In this document: positions 17,815-26,166 of the stretch, one piece after another
Numbering within the stretch: position 1 is the stretch's first letter
How the letters are laid out: every line of letters starts with the position of its first letter
Source of the DNA: Chitinophagaceae bacterium PMP191F
GTDB lineage: Bacteria; Bacteroidota; Bacteroidia; Chitinophagales; Chitinophagaceae
Reading direction: 5' to 3'
Assembly: GCA_001302245.1 (NCBI GenBank)
Contig: LGYU01000002.1
Coordinates: 124,001-188,000, forward strand
DNA: 64,000 nucleotides
The notes under the pieces: generated by a model
Seen by the model: the letters and a program-made list of their open reading frames with translations, nothing else
Databases searched by the model: none
Told to the model about the DNA's origin: nothing
Position numbers and translations under genes: made by a program

Positions 17815-18432
17815 TCATTTTTTTAAAATTGCCAGGGCGTTCCTGCCTTCACAAAATAACAGATCCAGGATGGACAGATGTGGAATGAAACCGGTCCTTT
17901 CTTCAAAAACCTGGTAATACCTGACAGGGTTGGGAAACTCTTGTGATATAGTGGCTGGGAGCAATTTATTCCGCCAATCCAGATATTCCGATTCATTATA
18001 ATATGTCTGATAATCACTTGTCACCTCAAAAGGAATAGTTACACCCAATGCCTGGCAGGACCATTGAAATGTTGCCAGGTTTAAATCCATTATACATTCA
18101 TATTTTTTAGCATATATTTTTTCCAGGCTATCCCGGTAAAACTCAAACCAGGGTGAACGGTTGTAACAGGAGCAGATTGTTCGCCAATGCTGCAACTGCC
18201 AATTTTGCAGATTTTTAATTTTTACATCTTTCAATGCATTTCTCTGGTCACGCCCGCCGTCCAGTGGTACACTCAGCAAAACCGGTCCCTCTGCACCGGC
18301 AATGCTGCAACGGTTGCGATAACTCATTTTCCTGCCATGATCATATATATCAAAAACAACATGCGTGCTTTCAATTGCTTTTTTATAAAAGATATAGGTT
18401 GCAAAATACTGACAATCAATTATTAATTTCAT
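17815..18432 (-). CDS. WbqC family protein
   Basis: A 205-aa protein without a signal peptide. It matches the WbqC/WbmP-like family (PF08889) through its opening strand (MKLIIDCQYFATYIFYKKAI), RNRCSIAGAEGPVLLSVPLD, the basic NLQNWQLQHWRTICSCYNRS block, SPWFEFYRDSLEKIY and IPHLSILDLLFCEG near the end. Members are often encoded in polysaccharide or O-antigen loci and may act in sugar or amino-sugar transfer; the reaction is not settled. The length is normal for the family. The gene stands alone on this strand, and the opposite side holds a probable gene remnant, so a larger surface-sugar locus may have decayed here. Confidence 0.88.
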   Translation of the reverse strand: MKLIIDCQYFATYIFYKKAIESTHVVFDIYDHGRKMSYRNRCSIAGAEGPVLLSVPLDGGRDQRNALKDVKIKNLQNWQLQHWRTICSCYNRSPWFEFYRDSLEKIYAKKYECIMDLNLATFQWSCQALGVTIPFEVTSDYQTYYNESEYLDWRNKLLPATISQEFPNPVRYYQVFEERTGFIPHLSILDLLFCEGRNALAILKK

Positions 18433-19200
18433 TTTTATGACTTATTTTGACCGATTGCTGCAAATATGAAATAAACTTTATTATAAATTCATTTTCAGGT
18501 CATTAAAATGTTATACTTTAATTTAAGTAAACCTGACTTAAAAAACTGTAAAATAATTTATTAACTCAGAAAATGTTTACTAAAAAAATTGTCCTTAGTT
18601 CTTTATCAAAGTTTCCAATCACATTGCACTTAAATCTAAACTTCTTAGTAAACAAATGTACAATTCTCTGGTGTGCTAAAATCGTCTATCTCAAATAAAT
18701 AATAAAGTATGTCCACCAAAAAATAAGGTGCTTAAATCGCTTCCCTATCCCTTTAGAAATGATCGTTCATGGAGGGAAAGCATGGAGGTATAACTGCATT
18801 TTTGTCGTATAAAGTCAAAAACCGGAGAGATTTTAAAAATGCTTACGAGCAGAACTCATTCAAGAAGTTTATCAGGTTTATACAAAACAGGAAAGCATTT
18901 TATCGAATACTATTTTTTATATATGCATAACTATGCATTCAAAAATGGATTTTTGAATGTATTCAGGAGAAGTGAAATGGAATGTGGCGAAATTTCAGGC
19001 GCTCCAGAAAAACAGGATAAAGGTTGTTAAAATGCGTTTTTGGAAAAATCATCTTTTTTTGAATATGAGTTTAGAGACTACAAAACGTGTTGCTGATTGT
19101 CAGACACTGGTTTCATAATCTCTAAATATTTATCAATTTTCCGGCTGTTTTTTGGGCAGCAGATTTTTAGCCCTACATTGCGGAACTGAAAATACAACCC
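18433..19200. other. AT-rich gap with a probable decayed gene
   Basis: The first ~350 bp are AT-rich with no coding signal. From about 18799 the plus strand reads as protein-like fragments in changing frames (reported separately). The last ~80 bp must carry the promoter of the LEA-type lipoprotein gene. Confidence 0.5.
18799..19118 (+). pseudogene. Possible remnant of a gene (unassigned)
   Basis: Two protein-like stretches lie in different frames. 18799-18927 reads SYKVKNRRDFKNAYEQNSFK...NRKAFYRILFFIY and then a stop. 18969-19118 reads EVKWNVAKFQALQKNRIKVV...LETTKRVADCQ and then a stop. The basic and aromatic composition and helical pattern are reminiscent of the C-terminal part of a membrane-associated glycosyltransferase, which would suit the WbqC neighbour. 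That link is a guess. Chance open frames cannot be excluded. Confidence 0.25.
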
Positions 19201-19644
19201 ATGAAAAAGTTCATCCCGGTACTACTGCTACCCTTTTTTTTAATTGCCTGTGCCAAACCAACCGGTTTTGATTACCTCGGTATTACCAGTTTAAAAGTGC
19301 TCAGCTTTGGTCTAAAAGAATCGACTGTTGCCGTAAATGTGAAGTACTACAATCCGAATAAATTCCCTGTAACCATGAAAAATGCAGCGGTGGATGTATA
19401 TGTCAACAACAATTATTTTGGCAAAACCGTGCTGGACTCGACCATCAAAATCAGTGGTCGTGATACTTTTTATCTACCCGTCGTTTTGACGGTTGATATG
19501 AAAAATACCGGATTGGGAATTTTACAAACTTTGGGAAAAGAAGAGGTTTTTATTAAAATGGATGGTAAAGCACGCATTGGCCGCGGTGGATTTTTTGTCA
19601 ACTACCCTATCAAATATGAAGGCATGCAGAAGCTGAATTTCTAA
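19201..19644 (+). CDS. LEA type 2 family lipoprotein
   Basis: A 147-aa lipoprotein with a signal peptide and lipobox (LLLPFFLIAC, Cys17). The mature part is a single LEA14/WHy-type beta-sandwich: ITSLKVLSFGLKESTVAVNV, YYNPNKFPVTMKNAAVDVYV, NNNYFGKTVLDSTIKI and a VVLTVDMKNTGLG strand. The NPN and PV.. positions are typical for the family. It is expected in the periplasm, anchored to a membrane. LEA-type proteins bind or stabilise other molecules under stress, but the bacterial lipoproteins have no defined partner. A dispersed degenerate repeat follows the stop. Confidence 0.85.
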   Translation: MKKFIPVLLLPFFLIACAKPTGFDYLGITSLKVLSFGLKESTVAVNVKYYNPNKFPVTMKNAAVDVYVNNNYFGKTVLDSTIKISGRDTFYLPVVLTVDMKNTGLGILQTLGKEEVFIKMDGKARIGRGGFFVNYPIKYEGMQKLNF

Positions 19645-19812
19645 TGCGTGGGGATGTTGTGAAGGTATATTGGGCAATCGTGAATCGGCAGTCGTCAATT
19701 GTGAGTTATTTCACACAAATACACCCAAGTGTCGCAAAGCAGCAATGACGTTTAGACCTCGGCAGGCATTTTTAAATTGCTTATTTTCAAATTGACTTCT
19801 ACCTCTGGTAGC

Positions 19813-19851
19813 AAAAAAAATCGGAGATCCGAAATCCAGACCTCCGACTTT
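19813..19851 (-). terminator. Terminator of the HMA protein gene (bidirectional form)
   Basis: The stem TCGGAG (19821-19826) / CTCCGA (19842-19847), with eight As on the left and CTTTTAAT on the right, ends the minus-strand HMA gene 20 bp past its stop and could also stop plus-strand transcription. Confidence 0.7.
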
Positions 19852-19871
19852 TAATATCAGATTTCAATATT

Positions 19872-20237
19872 TTAGTGTCCCCCGTGACCGCCGCCATCGG
19901 CAGGTTTCTGGCAACACTTTGGCAGTTTTTTATATGCTTCAGTGTCGGCAGTTACATCATCGGCATCGTATCCCGCATTAGCAATTGCTGCTTTTATATT
20001 TTCAATATTGGTCCTTTCGGCCACATACGTCACTTTCGCTTCTTTCTTTTTATAGTTTACGTCCACTTTGGTAACGCCATCTTCACGTTTCAGATGCTCT
20101 TCAATACGTTTTTTGCAGTCTTCGCATTGCACAGTAGGTGTTTTAATGGTAACGGTCTGAACACCTTTTTTTGCCTGTGCCAGGCCAACAGATACCAGCC
20201 CGATTACAGCAATCGTCATCAACAGGAATTTCTTCAT
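19872..20237 (-). CDS. Exported heavy-metal-associated (HMA) domain protein
   Basis: A 121-aa protein. The ATG at 20237 begins the signal peptide (MKKFLLMTIAVIGLVSVGLA); six further in-frame codons upstream are ignored. The mature part is one HMA domain with the metal-binding CxxC as CEDC (Cys38, Cys41) in TVQCEDCKKRIEEHL, then DGVTKVDVNYKKKEAKVTY and AIANAGYDADDV. The C-terminal tail is Cys/His/Gly-rich (CCQKPADGGGHGGH), a plausible second metal site. It is likely a periplasmic copper- or zinc-binding protein, but no transporter or regulator is adjacent. The stop lies 20 bp from a strong terminator. Confidence 0.9.
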   Translation of the reverse strand: MKKFLLMTIAVIGLVSVGLAQAKKGVQTVTIKTPTVQCEDCKKRIEEHLKREDGVTKVDVNYKKKEAKVTYVAERTNIENIKAAIANAGYDADDVTADTEAYKKLPKCCQKPADGGGHGGH

Positions 20238-20257
20238 ACAATAATGTTTTCCCAAAT

Positions 20258-20899
20258 TTACAGATTTCCTTTCCAGTTGGCAGGATCCTCACGCCATTTT
20301 AACAATAGGCCTTCCTGCTCTGCCGATACCAGTCCTTTTTCAACAGCCAATTGTATCAATACCGGGTAATTGGTAAGCGCCTTGTACACAATTCCGGCCT
20401 TTTCAAAGGCTTCTTTTGCCACAATGAAATCATACGTAAAAATAGATACCATGCCAATCACCTCTACGCCCGCAGCCTTCAGCACATCTACTACCTGTAA
20501 ACTGCTTTTGCCGGTTGATACCAGGTCTTCAATCACCACTACTTTCTGGCCTTTTTCATAAAAGCCTTCTATCTGGTTGCCCAACCCGTGTTCTTTGGGT
20601 TTGGGGCGCACGTATATATAAGGCAATTTTAACTGGTCTGCCGCCATCGCCCCCCACGGAATACCTGCAGTAGCTACGCCTGCCAGCAATTCCGCATCGG
20701 GAAACATTTCAAATACCACATTGCACATTTCAGATTTTACAAAATCCCTGATAAAAGGAAACGACAATACCTTACGGTTATCGCAGTAAATAGGGCTTTT
20801 CCAACCCGATGCCCAGGTAAAAGGTTGTTCGGGGTTCAACTTAATGGCATTAATTTGTAACAGTTTTTCGGCTACTGCCTTTTCATTTGAAGACTTCAT
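20258..20899 (-). CDS. pyrE: Orotate phosphoribosyltransferase
   Basis: A 213-aa enzyme making orotidine 5'-monophosphate from orotate and PRPP. The start at 20899 (MKSSNEKAVAEKLLQINAIK) is chosen because the preceding 28 codons of open frame are non-conserved spacer. Conserved parts: FTWASGWKSPIYCDNRKVLS near the front, ELLAGVATAGIPWGA, YVRPKPKEHGLGNQIEG (flexible loop Lys/His), and the PRPP-binding motif VVVIEDLVSTGKSS. The gene is divergent from the NUDIX gene, with 73 bp between starts. The HMA gene start lies 20 bp past its stop on the same strand. Confidence 0.96.
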   Translation of the reverse strand: MKSSNEKAVAEKLLQINAIKLNPEQPFTWASGWKSPIYCDNRKVLSFPFIRDFVKSEMCNVVFEMFPDAELLAGVATAGIPWGAMAADQLKLPYIYVRPKPKEHGLGNQIEGFYEKGQKVVVIEDLVSTGKSSLQVVDVLKAAGVEVIGMVSIFTYDFIVAKEAFEKAGIVYKALTNYPVLIQLAVEKGLVSAEQEGLLLKWREDPANWKGNL

Positions 20900-20972
20900 G
20901 TTCAGCGCTGCGTAGTTTTGTGAACGAATGCGGCGAAATTGGAATTTGAAAACTAAAAACTGAAAATTATTT

Positions 20973-21596
20973 ATGCACATCAAAGTATACTTTAACGATA
21001 AGCCATTGTTCCTGACAGAAGAAATTACCCCTGAAATAGAACCTTACCGTCACCATGATGATGCAGTGTTGATTGACGAGTTTTCACATCCCGGTGTTAA
21101 TTCCATGATCCATGAAATGCGTCAGCCCAAAGTACATGCCGGTATCTTTATACATACTCCGCTGGAAGAGTTGAAAAAGGCCATCTGGAAAAAGTTTATC
21201 ATTATCCAGGCTGCTGGCGGACTGGTACTGAACGAAAGCGGACAATTACTGATGATTTTCCGCCGTGGTAAGTGGGATTTGCCCAAGGGCAAACTAGACC
21301 CCGGCGAAACACTGGAAGAATGTGCAGTAAGAGAGGTGGAAGAAGAGACCGGTTTAACCAATGTTACACTGGAAAAACCGCTGGTAGTAACCTATCATAC
21401 CTACGACGAAAGCGGCCATCATATTTTAAAGGAATCGCATTGGTACCTGATGCATACGCCCAATCAGCCACTGGTTCCGCAAACCGAAGAGCAGATCACC
21501 CAGGCAGAATGGGTTGAACCAGAGCAGGCACGCACCTACATGGGCAATACATTTCCTTCTATTGTAGATGTATTGACAACAGCTGGGTATTTATAA
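20973..21596 (+). CDS. NUDIX hydrolase
   Basis: A 207-aa protein with a complete Nudix box at residues 106-128, G-x5-E-x7-REVEEETGL, in GKLDPGETLEECAVREVEEE. An N-terminal extension of about 75 residues (MHIKVYFNDKPLFLTEEITP) precedes it and is typical of a Bacteroidota subgroup often found next to pyrE. The family hydrolyses nucleoside diphosphates linked to another moiety; the substrate is unknown. A TAGTTTTG box at about 20917-20924 could be its promoter, lying inside the divergent spacer. Confidence 0.9.
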   Translation: MHIKVYFNDKPLFLTEEITPEIEPYRHHDDAVLIDEFSHPGVNSMIHEMRQPKVHAGIFIHTPLEELKKAIWKKFIIIQAAGGLVLNESGQLLMIFRRGKWDLPKGKLDPGETLEECAVREVEEETGLTNVTLEKPLVVTYHTYDESGHHILKESHWYLMHTPNQPLVPQTEEQITQAEWVEPEQARTYMGNTFPSIVDVLTTAGYL

Positions 21597-21679
21597 AAGA
21601 TTGCCTGATTGTTCAATGGTTTGAAGACATTAAAACAATCAAACTATTAAATGATGTGAAACACCAGCAGGTAATTCAT

Positions 21680-21952
21680 TTATTCTGCCGTAGTAGGATC
21701 AATGATCTCCACCACTTCGCTGATACGGTTGGCAGGGAAACCACCCTGGCTGGCATGTTCGCGCACCATTTCCTCGTTGGGAGCAATATATACACAATAG
21801 ATCTTATCGCCGGTTACATAACTATGCTTCCATTGTATGGAAGGTCCCAGTTTATTCAATACTCCACAAGAGGTTTGTGAAATGGCTTTTAATTGTTCGG
21901 CAGTGAGTTTGCCTGCACCAGGAATCTCCCTTTCTATGACATACTTAGGCAT
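21680..21952 (-). CDS. DUF4242 family protein (SCO4226-like, possible nickel binding)
   Basis: A 90-aa ferredoxin-like protein. The start at 21952 (MPKYVIEREIPGAGKLTAEQ) follows the family; eight in-frame codons upstream are not conserved. Characteristic words: ISQTSCGVLNKLG, IQWKHSYVTGDKIYCVYIAP and EEMVREHASQGGFPANRISE. The family is known for a Streptomyces member that binds nickel; the conserved His and Cys residues here fit a metal site, but the role is unknown. It converges with the NUDIX gene. Confidence 0.85.
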   Translation of the reverse strand: MPKYVIEREIPGAGKLTAEQLKAISQTSCGVLNKLGPSIQWKHSYVTGDKIYCVYIAPNEEMVREHASQGGFPANRISEVVEIIDPTTAE

Positions 21953-22151
21953 AACAAATGTTTTACGCGTGAACAAACATGTTGAAACGATAAGGTACGC
22001 GACAGGTCGGGAAGATCTTTAATACTGCTTTGAAGTAAGCTGTCTGTATGCGGGTTCCCTAAATTTACAATATCCGGCAGATATCAGAAAAGAATTTAAT
22101 GGGAAATGAGACTATGGCCAGAAATCAATGAACTTCAGGCTTTTCAGCAAC

Positions 22152-22625
22152 TCATTGTTTATTTTCAGCCTGTTCGGAGCTGTCATTCCGATTGTAGAAG
22201 TTACCTATTGGCAAAATAGCAACGGTAAGCCTGCTTACGCAAACCAGTTTCTGGCGTTCATCGTGGATCTTTATATCCCAAACATGGGTCGAATTGCCAA
22301 GATGTAAAGGCGTTACGATACCGGTCACTACCCCCTCACGTACACCACGGATATGATTGGCATTGATCTCTAGCCCTACACAAACAAACTTAGACTGATC
22401 TATTACCAGTGCAGAGGCAATACTACCAATGGTTTCAGCCAACACACAAGAAGCACCGCCGTGCAATAAACCATAAGGTTGTTTGGTACGGTGATCAACC
22501 GGCATGGTTGCTTTCAGAAAATCAGGGCCGATTTCAGTAAAGTGAATGTCCAAGTGATCGCCCAGGGTATTTTTACCAAGTGCGGCCAGTTGTCCGGGCT
22601 GTATATCTTTTTTAAACCAGATCAT
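22152..22625 (-). CDS. Hotdog-fold thioesterase (PaaI/YdiI family)
   Basis: A 157-aa acyl-CoA thioesterase. The hotdog core runs over residues 15-140, with the catalytic motif GLLHGGASCVLAETIGS and Glu64 as the likely catalytic base, as in E. coli YdiI. Other family words are CVGLEINANHIRGVREG and STHVWDIKIHDERQKLVCVS. YdiI-type enzymes hydrolyse 1,4-dihydroxy-2-naphthoyl-CoA in menaquinone synthesis and also aryl- and acyl-CoAs. The menaquinone role is possible but not shown by the neighbours. The polar C-terminal tail (NRNDSSEQAENKQ) is an extension. Confidence 0.9.
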   Translation of the reverse strand: MIWFKKDIQPGQLAALGKNTLGDHLDIHFTEIGPDFLKATMPVDHRTKQPYGLLHGGASCVLAETIGSIASALVIDQSKFVCVGLEINANHIRGVREGVVTGIVTPLHLGNSTHVWDIKIHDERQKLVCVSRLTVAILPIGNFYNRNDSSEQAENKQ

Positions 22626-22806
22626 ACGTTAATATGCAGATGAAGAGTTTGAAAATAGAAAGCCGGAAATCCAGGGTTAATTTGAAATGGTTGCCTGATT
22701 GTTTGATGGTTGTTGACCACCGCGGTTTTGAGCCACGAGCATGAACAGCAGCCAGCGCTCACCATTCACTACTCACAACTGACAACGCACTACTATCATT
22801 CGCTAC

Positions 22807-23283
22807 TCACAATTTCTCCAATGATTTCGCCACTACATCGGGTAAAAATGGTTTTGCATTTCCGCCATTGCGTAATACATCGCGTACCAGCGTAGAAGCA
22901 ACAGAAGTATATTGTGGTAAGCAGGTTAAGAACACCGTTTCGATATCCTTGTCAAGACTACGATTCATATCTGCTATGGCCTTTTCGTATTCAAAATCGT
23001 TTACATACCGTATACCACGTACAATGAACTGCGCTCCTATTGAACGGCAACATTCAATGGTCAATCCTTCATAAGTAACAACATCTACATTGGGATTGTT
23101 GCTGTAAATTTCGCGTACCCACTTCATTCTCTGTTCTTCTGTAAACATGGGTACTTTATTGGCATTGCGACCGATACCTATCACTACTTTGTCAAATAAG
23201 GTCAGCGCGCGGTCAATAATATCCTGGTGACCAATAGTGATCGGGTCGAATGTTCCGGGGAAAAGGGCAATTCGTTGTTGCAT
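22807..23283 (-). CDS. coaD: Pantetheine-phosphate adenylyltransferase
   Basis: A 158-aa enzyme of coenzyme A synthesis that transfers AMP from ATP to 4'-phosphopantetheine. The nucleotidyltransferase signature GTFDPITIGH is at residues 10-19 (TxGH form), with FIVRGIRYVNDFEYEKAIAD and the C-terminal YTSVASTLVRDVLRNGG (ISSS-like) motif. Full length. A TATCTTTC box 17 nt before the ATG is a possible -7 element. Dispersed degenerate repeats flank it on both sides. Confidence 0.96.
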   Translation of the reverse strand: MQQRIALFPGTFDPITIGHQDIIDRALTLFDKVVIGIGRNANKVPMFTEEQRMKWVREIYSNNPNVDVVTYEGLTIECCRSIGAQFIVRGIRYVNDFEYEKAIADMNRSLDKDIETVFLTCLPQYTSVASTLVRDVLRNGGNAKPFLPDVVAKSLEKL

Positions 23284-23309
23284 GCAGAAAAATTAGGCCT
23301 GAAAGATAC

Positions 23310-23700
23310 GGGAAGGAATTTGAAAATGGGAAGCCAGAGGTCGATTTGAAAGTGGAGAGGCAGATGATTTAATAGCTGGATGGTTTGATGTTTGAGAGAA
23401 AGTCCGGAAGGAAGAAGACTGCAGTCCGAGGTCTGAAAAGGCACAAGCTAAGGTGTCAGGAATTAGATTTTAGCTGTAAGCGGCAAGCTCCTATCAACAT
23501 TTCAACTGTTTACTCTTTGAACCTCCCTTTATGCCTCCATGTGGTTCTAAAAATCCGAAAATCGTTGCGGCTTTGCGACACTTTGCTGTTTTTGTACGAA
23601 ATAAGCGGTGAGTTGTAAGTAAGAATAGCAGTGATCAACTCACGATTAACGACTGCCGATACATGATTCACCTCTTACAACTGACAATTCACAACAGCTA
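23310..23700. repeat. Dispersed degenerate intergenic repeat B, copy near pyrB
   Basis: 23430-23652 is similar along its length to 63309-63541. Shared words include ggtctgaaaa, caggaattagat, caactgtttactctttgaac, aaaatccgaa, gcaatagcagtgatc-like text and cacgatt(a/g)acga. It has no coding potential. Shorter relatives fill other spacers in the window. Confidence 0.75.
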
Positions 23701-24636
23701 CTAATTACTCAATTCCCTGCCACCAGACAATAAATACAGTGCAGCCATACGCACCGCAACCCCATTTTCTACCTGTTGCAGAATGATGGATTGTTTGCTG
23801 TCTGCCGCATCACTATCCAGTTCCACACCACGGTTAATGGGACCAGGATGCATCACTACAATCTCTTTATCAAGACTGTCAAGAATGCGTTTATTGATAC
23901 CATATACCAGGCTGTATTCACGCAGTGAGGAGAACAATACCTGGTTCTGGCGTTCCAGTTGTATACGCAATACGTTGGCAACATCACACCATTGCAATGC
24001 TTTCTGCAGGTTGTATTCCACACGTACATCAAAAGCCTGCTGCATGTATTTCGGTATCAGTGTGGGCGGACCTGCCACCATTACTTCTGCGCCCATCTTT
24101 TTCAGCAGGTACAGGTTGCTCATGGCTACACGCGAGTGCATTATGTCGCCAATGATAGCTACTTTCAGTCCTTCCAGTGTGCCAAACCGCTCACGCATGG
24201 AAAACGCATCCAGCAATCCCTGTGTAGGATGTTCATTGATACCATCACCGGCATTGATAATAGCTGCAGGAATATGTTTTGCCAGAAAATGCGGTGCTCC
24301 GCTGGCACTGTGACGCATCACTACCATGTCTACTTTCATAGACAGGATATTATTCACTGTATCCAGCAGGGTTTCACCTTTTGAAACAGAAGAACCACTG
24401 GCCGTAAAATTGATGGTATCTGCGCTCAGGCGTTTTTCAGCCAGCTCGAACGATATACGTGTACGCGTTGAGTTTTCGTAAAATAGGTTCACGATGGTTA
24501 CATCGCGCAGGGAAGGCACTTTTTTAATCGGTCGCTGTAATACTTCTTTGAACTGCGTTGCAGTATCTAAAATGAGTTGAATGTCTTGCGGAGTAAGCTC
24601 CCTGATACCGAGCAGATGTTTAACTGAAAGTTGCAT
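23701..24636 (-). CDS. pyrB: Aspartate carbamoyltransferase catalytic subunit
   Basis: A 311-aa enzyme of de novo pyrimidine synthesis. The start at 24636 (MQLSVKHLLGIRELTPQDIQ) is chosen because a promoter overlaps the 13 upstream in-frame codons. Carbamoyl-phosphate binding motif STRTR is at residues 56-60 (FYENSTRTRISFE), the catalytic loop is SVSKGET, the second motif is HPTQGLLD, and the end is VMHPGPINRGVE. No pyrI regulatory subunit follows, so this is the class with catalytic subunits only, as in other PyrR-containing organisms. pyrR lies about 290 bp upstream on the same strand. Confidence 0.96.
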   Translation of the reverse strand: MQLSVKHLLGIRELTPQDIQLILDTATQFKEVLQRPIKKVPSLRDVTIVNLFYENSTRTRISFELAEKRLSADTINFTASGSSVSKGETLLDTVNNILSMKVDMVVMRHSASGAPHFLAKHIPAAIINAGDGINEHPTQGLLDAFSMRERFGTLEGLKVAIIGDIMHSRVAMSNLYLLKKMGAEVMVAGPPTLIPKYMQQAFDVRVEYNLQKALQWCDVANVLRIQLERQNQVLFSSLREYSLVYGINKRILDSLDKEIVVMHPGPINRGVELDSDAADSKQSIILQQVENGVAVRMAALYLLSGGRELSN

Positions 24637-24645
24637 TTCAGGAGG

Positions 24646-24675
24646 CAAAATTAGGGGTTCCGGTTTAAAGTTCAA
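24646..24675 (-). promoter_or_regulatory. pyrB promoter (TTG-N19-TAATTTTG)
   Basis: On the minus strand, TTG (24675-24673), a 19-nt spacer and TAATTTTG (24653-24646) match the Bacteroidota sigma-factor consensus exactly. The -7 box ends only 9 nt before the pyrB ATG, so the 5' UTR would be a few nucleotides long. Confidence 0.7.
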
Positions 24676-24926
24676 GCAGAAAATTACAGCTGTGAGTTGT
24701 AGGTGGAAAGTGGATGCCTGTCAGCCGGCAATTGTGAGACGTGAAAAGTCAAAAGTGAAACGTAAAACCGGGATGGTTCAAATTGTTTGATGGTTTTATA
24801 GTATCATAGCAATCAGGCAATATTACCACCCAACAAGCCGATAATATATATAGACCAATCACCGACTGCTCTAACCTGCAACTTAAAACTTACAACCCAA
24901 CAAGCGTCCTGCGTTAAACATTCAGT

Positions 24927-25448
24927 CTACAAAAGCACCACCTCATCCTGCCCATCCCGTTCCTTCCACAATACTTTTACTTTTTGTGAAATGATGGAAT
25001 CAATGGATTTGCCGGTATAATCTGGTTGAATAGGTAGCTGGCGACTGAAACGACGATCGATCAATACGCACAATTCCACTTTTTCCGGCCTACCGAAATC
25101 GAGTAAGGCATCCAGTGCTGCGCGGATAGTGCGCCCCGTGTACAATACATCATCAATCAGTACTACATTCTTATTTTCAATGCTGAAGGGAATATCGGTA
25201 TGATTGGGAACATGCAGGTTTTTACGGATATCATCGCGGTAAAAGGTAATATCCAGTTTGCCATATTGTACCTTATCCTGTGGAACCAGGCTGCGCAGTT
25301 CTTCTGCGATCTTGTCTGAGACAAAGATGCCGCGGGGTTGTATACCAATCAGTACTGTATTTTCCAGATGGGTATGATTTTCTAATACCTGGTGACTGAG
25401 CCTTTTGATGGTTATGGCCAGTTGCTGCTCATTCAATACCGTTTTCAC
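24927..25448 (-). CDS. pyrR: PyrR: pyrimidine operon regulator / uracil phosphoribosyltransferase
   Basis: A 173-aa PRTase-fold protein starting with GTG (25448). The PRPP-binding signature VVLIDDVLYTGRTIRAALDA is near residues 94-113, after the PyrR-type IGIQPRGIFVSDKIAEEL and DITFYRDDIRK. The end (LCVLIDRRFSRQLPIQPDYT) is also typical. PyrR binds pyr mRNA leaders in response to UMP in Firmicutes and has some UPRT activity. I see no classic pyr attenuator between pyrR and pyrB here, so the regulatory mode in this organism is open. No terminator separates it from pyrB. Confidence 0.94.
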   Translation of the reverse strand: MKTVLNEQQLAITIKRLSHQVLENHTHLENTVLIGIQPRGIFVSDKIAEELRSLVPQDKVQYGKLDITFYRDDIRKNLHVPNHTDIPFSIENKNVVLIDDVLYTGRTIRAALDALLDFGRPEKVELCVLIDRRFSRQLPIQPDYTGKSIDSIISQKVKVLWKERDGQDEVVLL

Positions 25449-25548
25449 AAAAAAATTTTTATAAAAATAAGCGCAAAACCGCTAACTGTAAAAAGAAAGC
25501 TGTAATCACATTACAATATCCGGTACAAAACCGGAATTGCTTTATAAA

Positions 25549-25579
25549 GAAGCAGCCAGCCTTGATGGCTGACTGCTTC
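25549..25579 (-). terminator. Hairpin after the broken porin-like gene
   Basis: GAAGCAGcCAGCC-TTGAT-GGCTGaCTGCTTC, with one mismatch, lies about 33 bp past the minus-strand stop at 25612. The U-run is weak. Confidence 0.6.
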
Positions 25580-25611
25580 TTCATGATTATAGTGAAATAA
25601 TGTAATAAGCA

Positions 25612-26014
25612 TTATCTACCGCCAAGTAGGAACAGCAATCCGGCCTGGAATACGCTGTTATGCACTGTGGCACTGCTGGCATCATTAATATTGCCCAGAC
25701 CCAGGTTGTAGCGGGCATTGATGCCAATACCCAGCCTGGTGATATAACCTGCACCAAATGCCCAGCCAAAATCATTTGTTTTGTAAGCGCTCTTAATATC
25801 CTCTTTTACATCTTCTACTTTATGTTTTGCGCTTAACAGATAAGCATTATAGCGATATCTTATTGTTTTCATTTACACAAACAGTAAGATCATTTACTTA
25901 TCACTGCCAAACATATAGAACACACCCCAAACCTGCCTTACCGCTAAATTTCACCTGTGCGTTTGCTACTGTAAAATATCCTGCCATCACAAAAAGCAAG
26001 AAAATATTCTTCAT
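25612..26014 (-). pseudogene. Broken outer-membrane beta-barrel (porin-like) gene
   Basis: The 5' part starts at 26014 with an intact signal peptide and mature start (MKNIFLLFVMAGYFTVANAQ, then VKFSGKAGLG) and stops after a few more codons. The 3' part (25872-25612) lies in another frame and looks like the final strands of a small barrel (GWAFGAGYITRLGIGINARY, LGLGNIN, VFQAGLLFLLGGR). The usual ~190-aa length cannot be restored by one frameshift, since about 100 codons are missing. So there is an internal deletion plus a frame change. The 86-codon 3' frame could be called a gene by software, but it has no export signal. Confidence 0.65.
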
Positions 26015-26166
26015 ACCTGTTGTTATTTTTATATGATAAATGTGATGCAAAAGTAGACGGTAGTGGAAGGGCATACAATTCCATGAACATGTAGTTCTTA
26101 CAGGCCGGGTAACAAAAAACCACATCTTTGTGCGATGTGGTTTTACAGGTATATAAAAAGGTCTGT

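Noticed and set aside
18839-19030. A 63-codon plus-strand frame in the gap
   Set aside because: It lies in another frame than the more protein-like fragments and has no plausible start context.
24637-24926. Considered a PyrR-dependent attenuator before pyrB
   Set aside because: The spacer matches the degenerate intergenic text, with no paired terminator/antiterminator and no conserved PyrR-binding hairpin.
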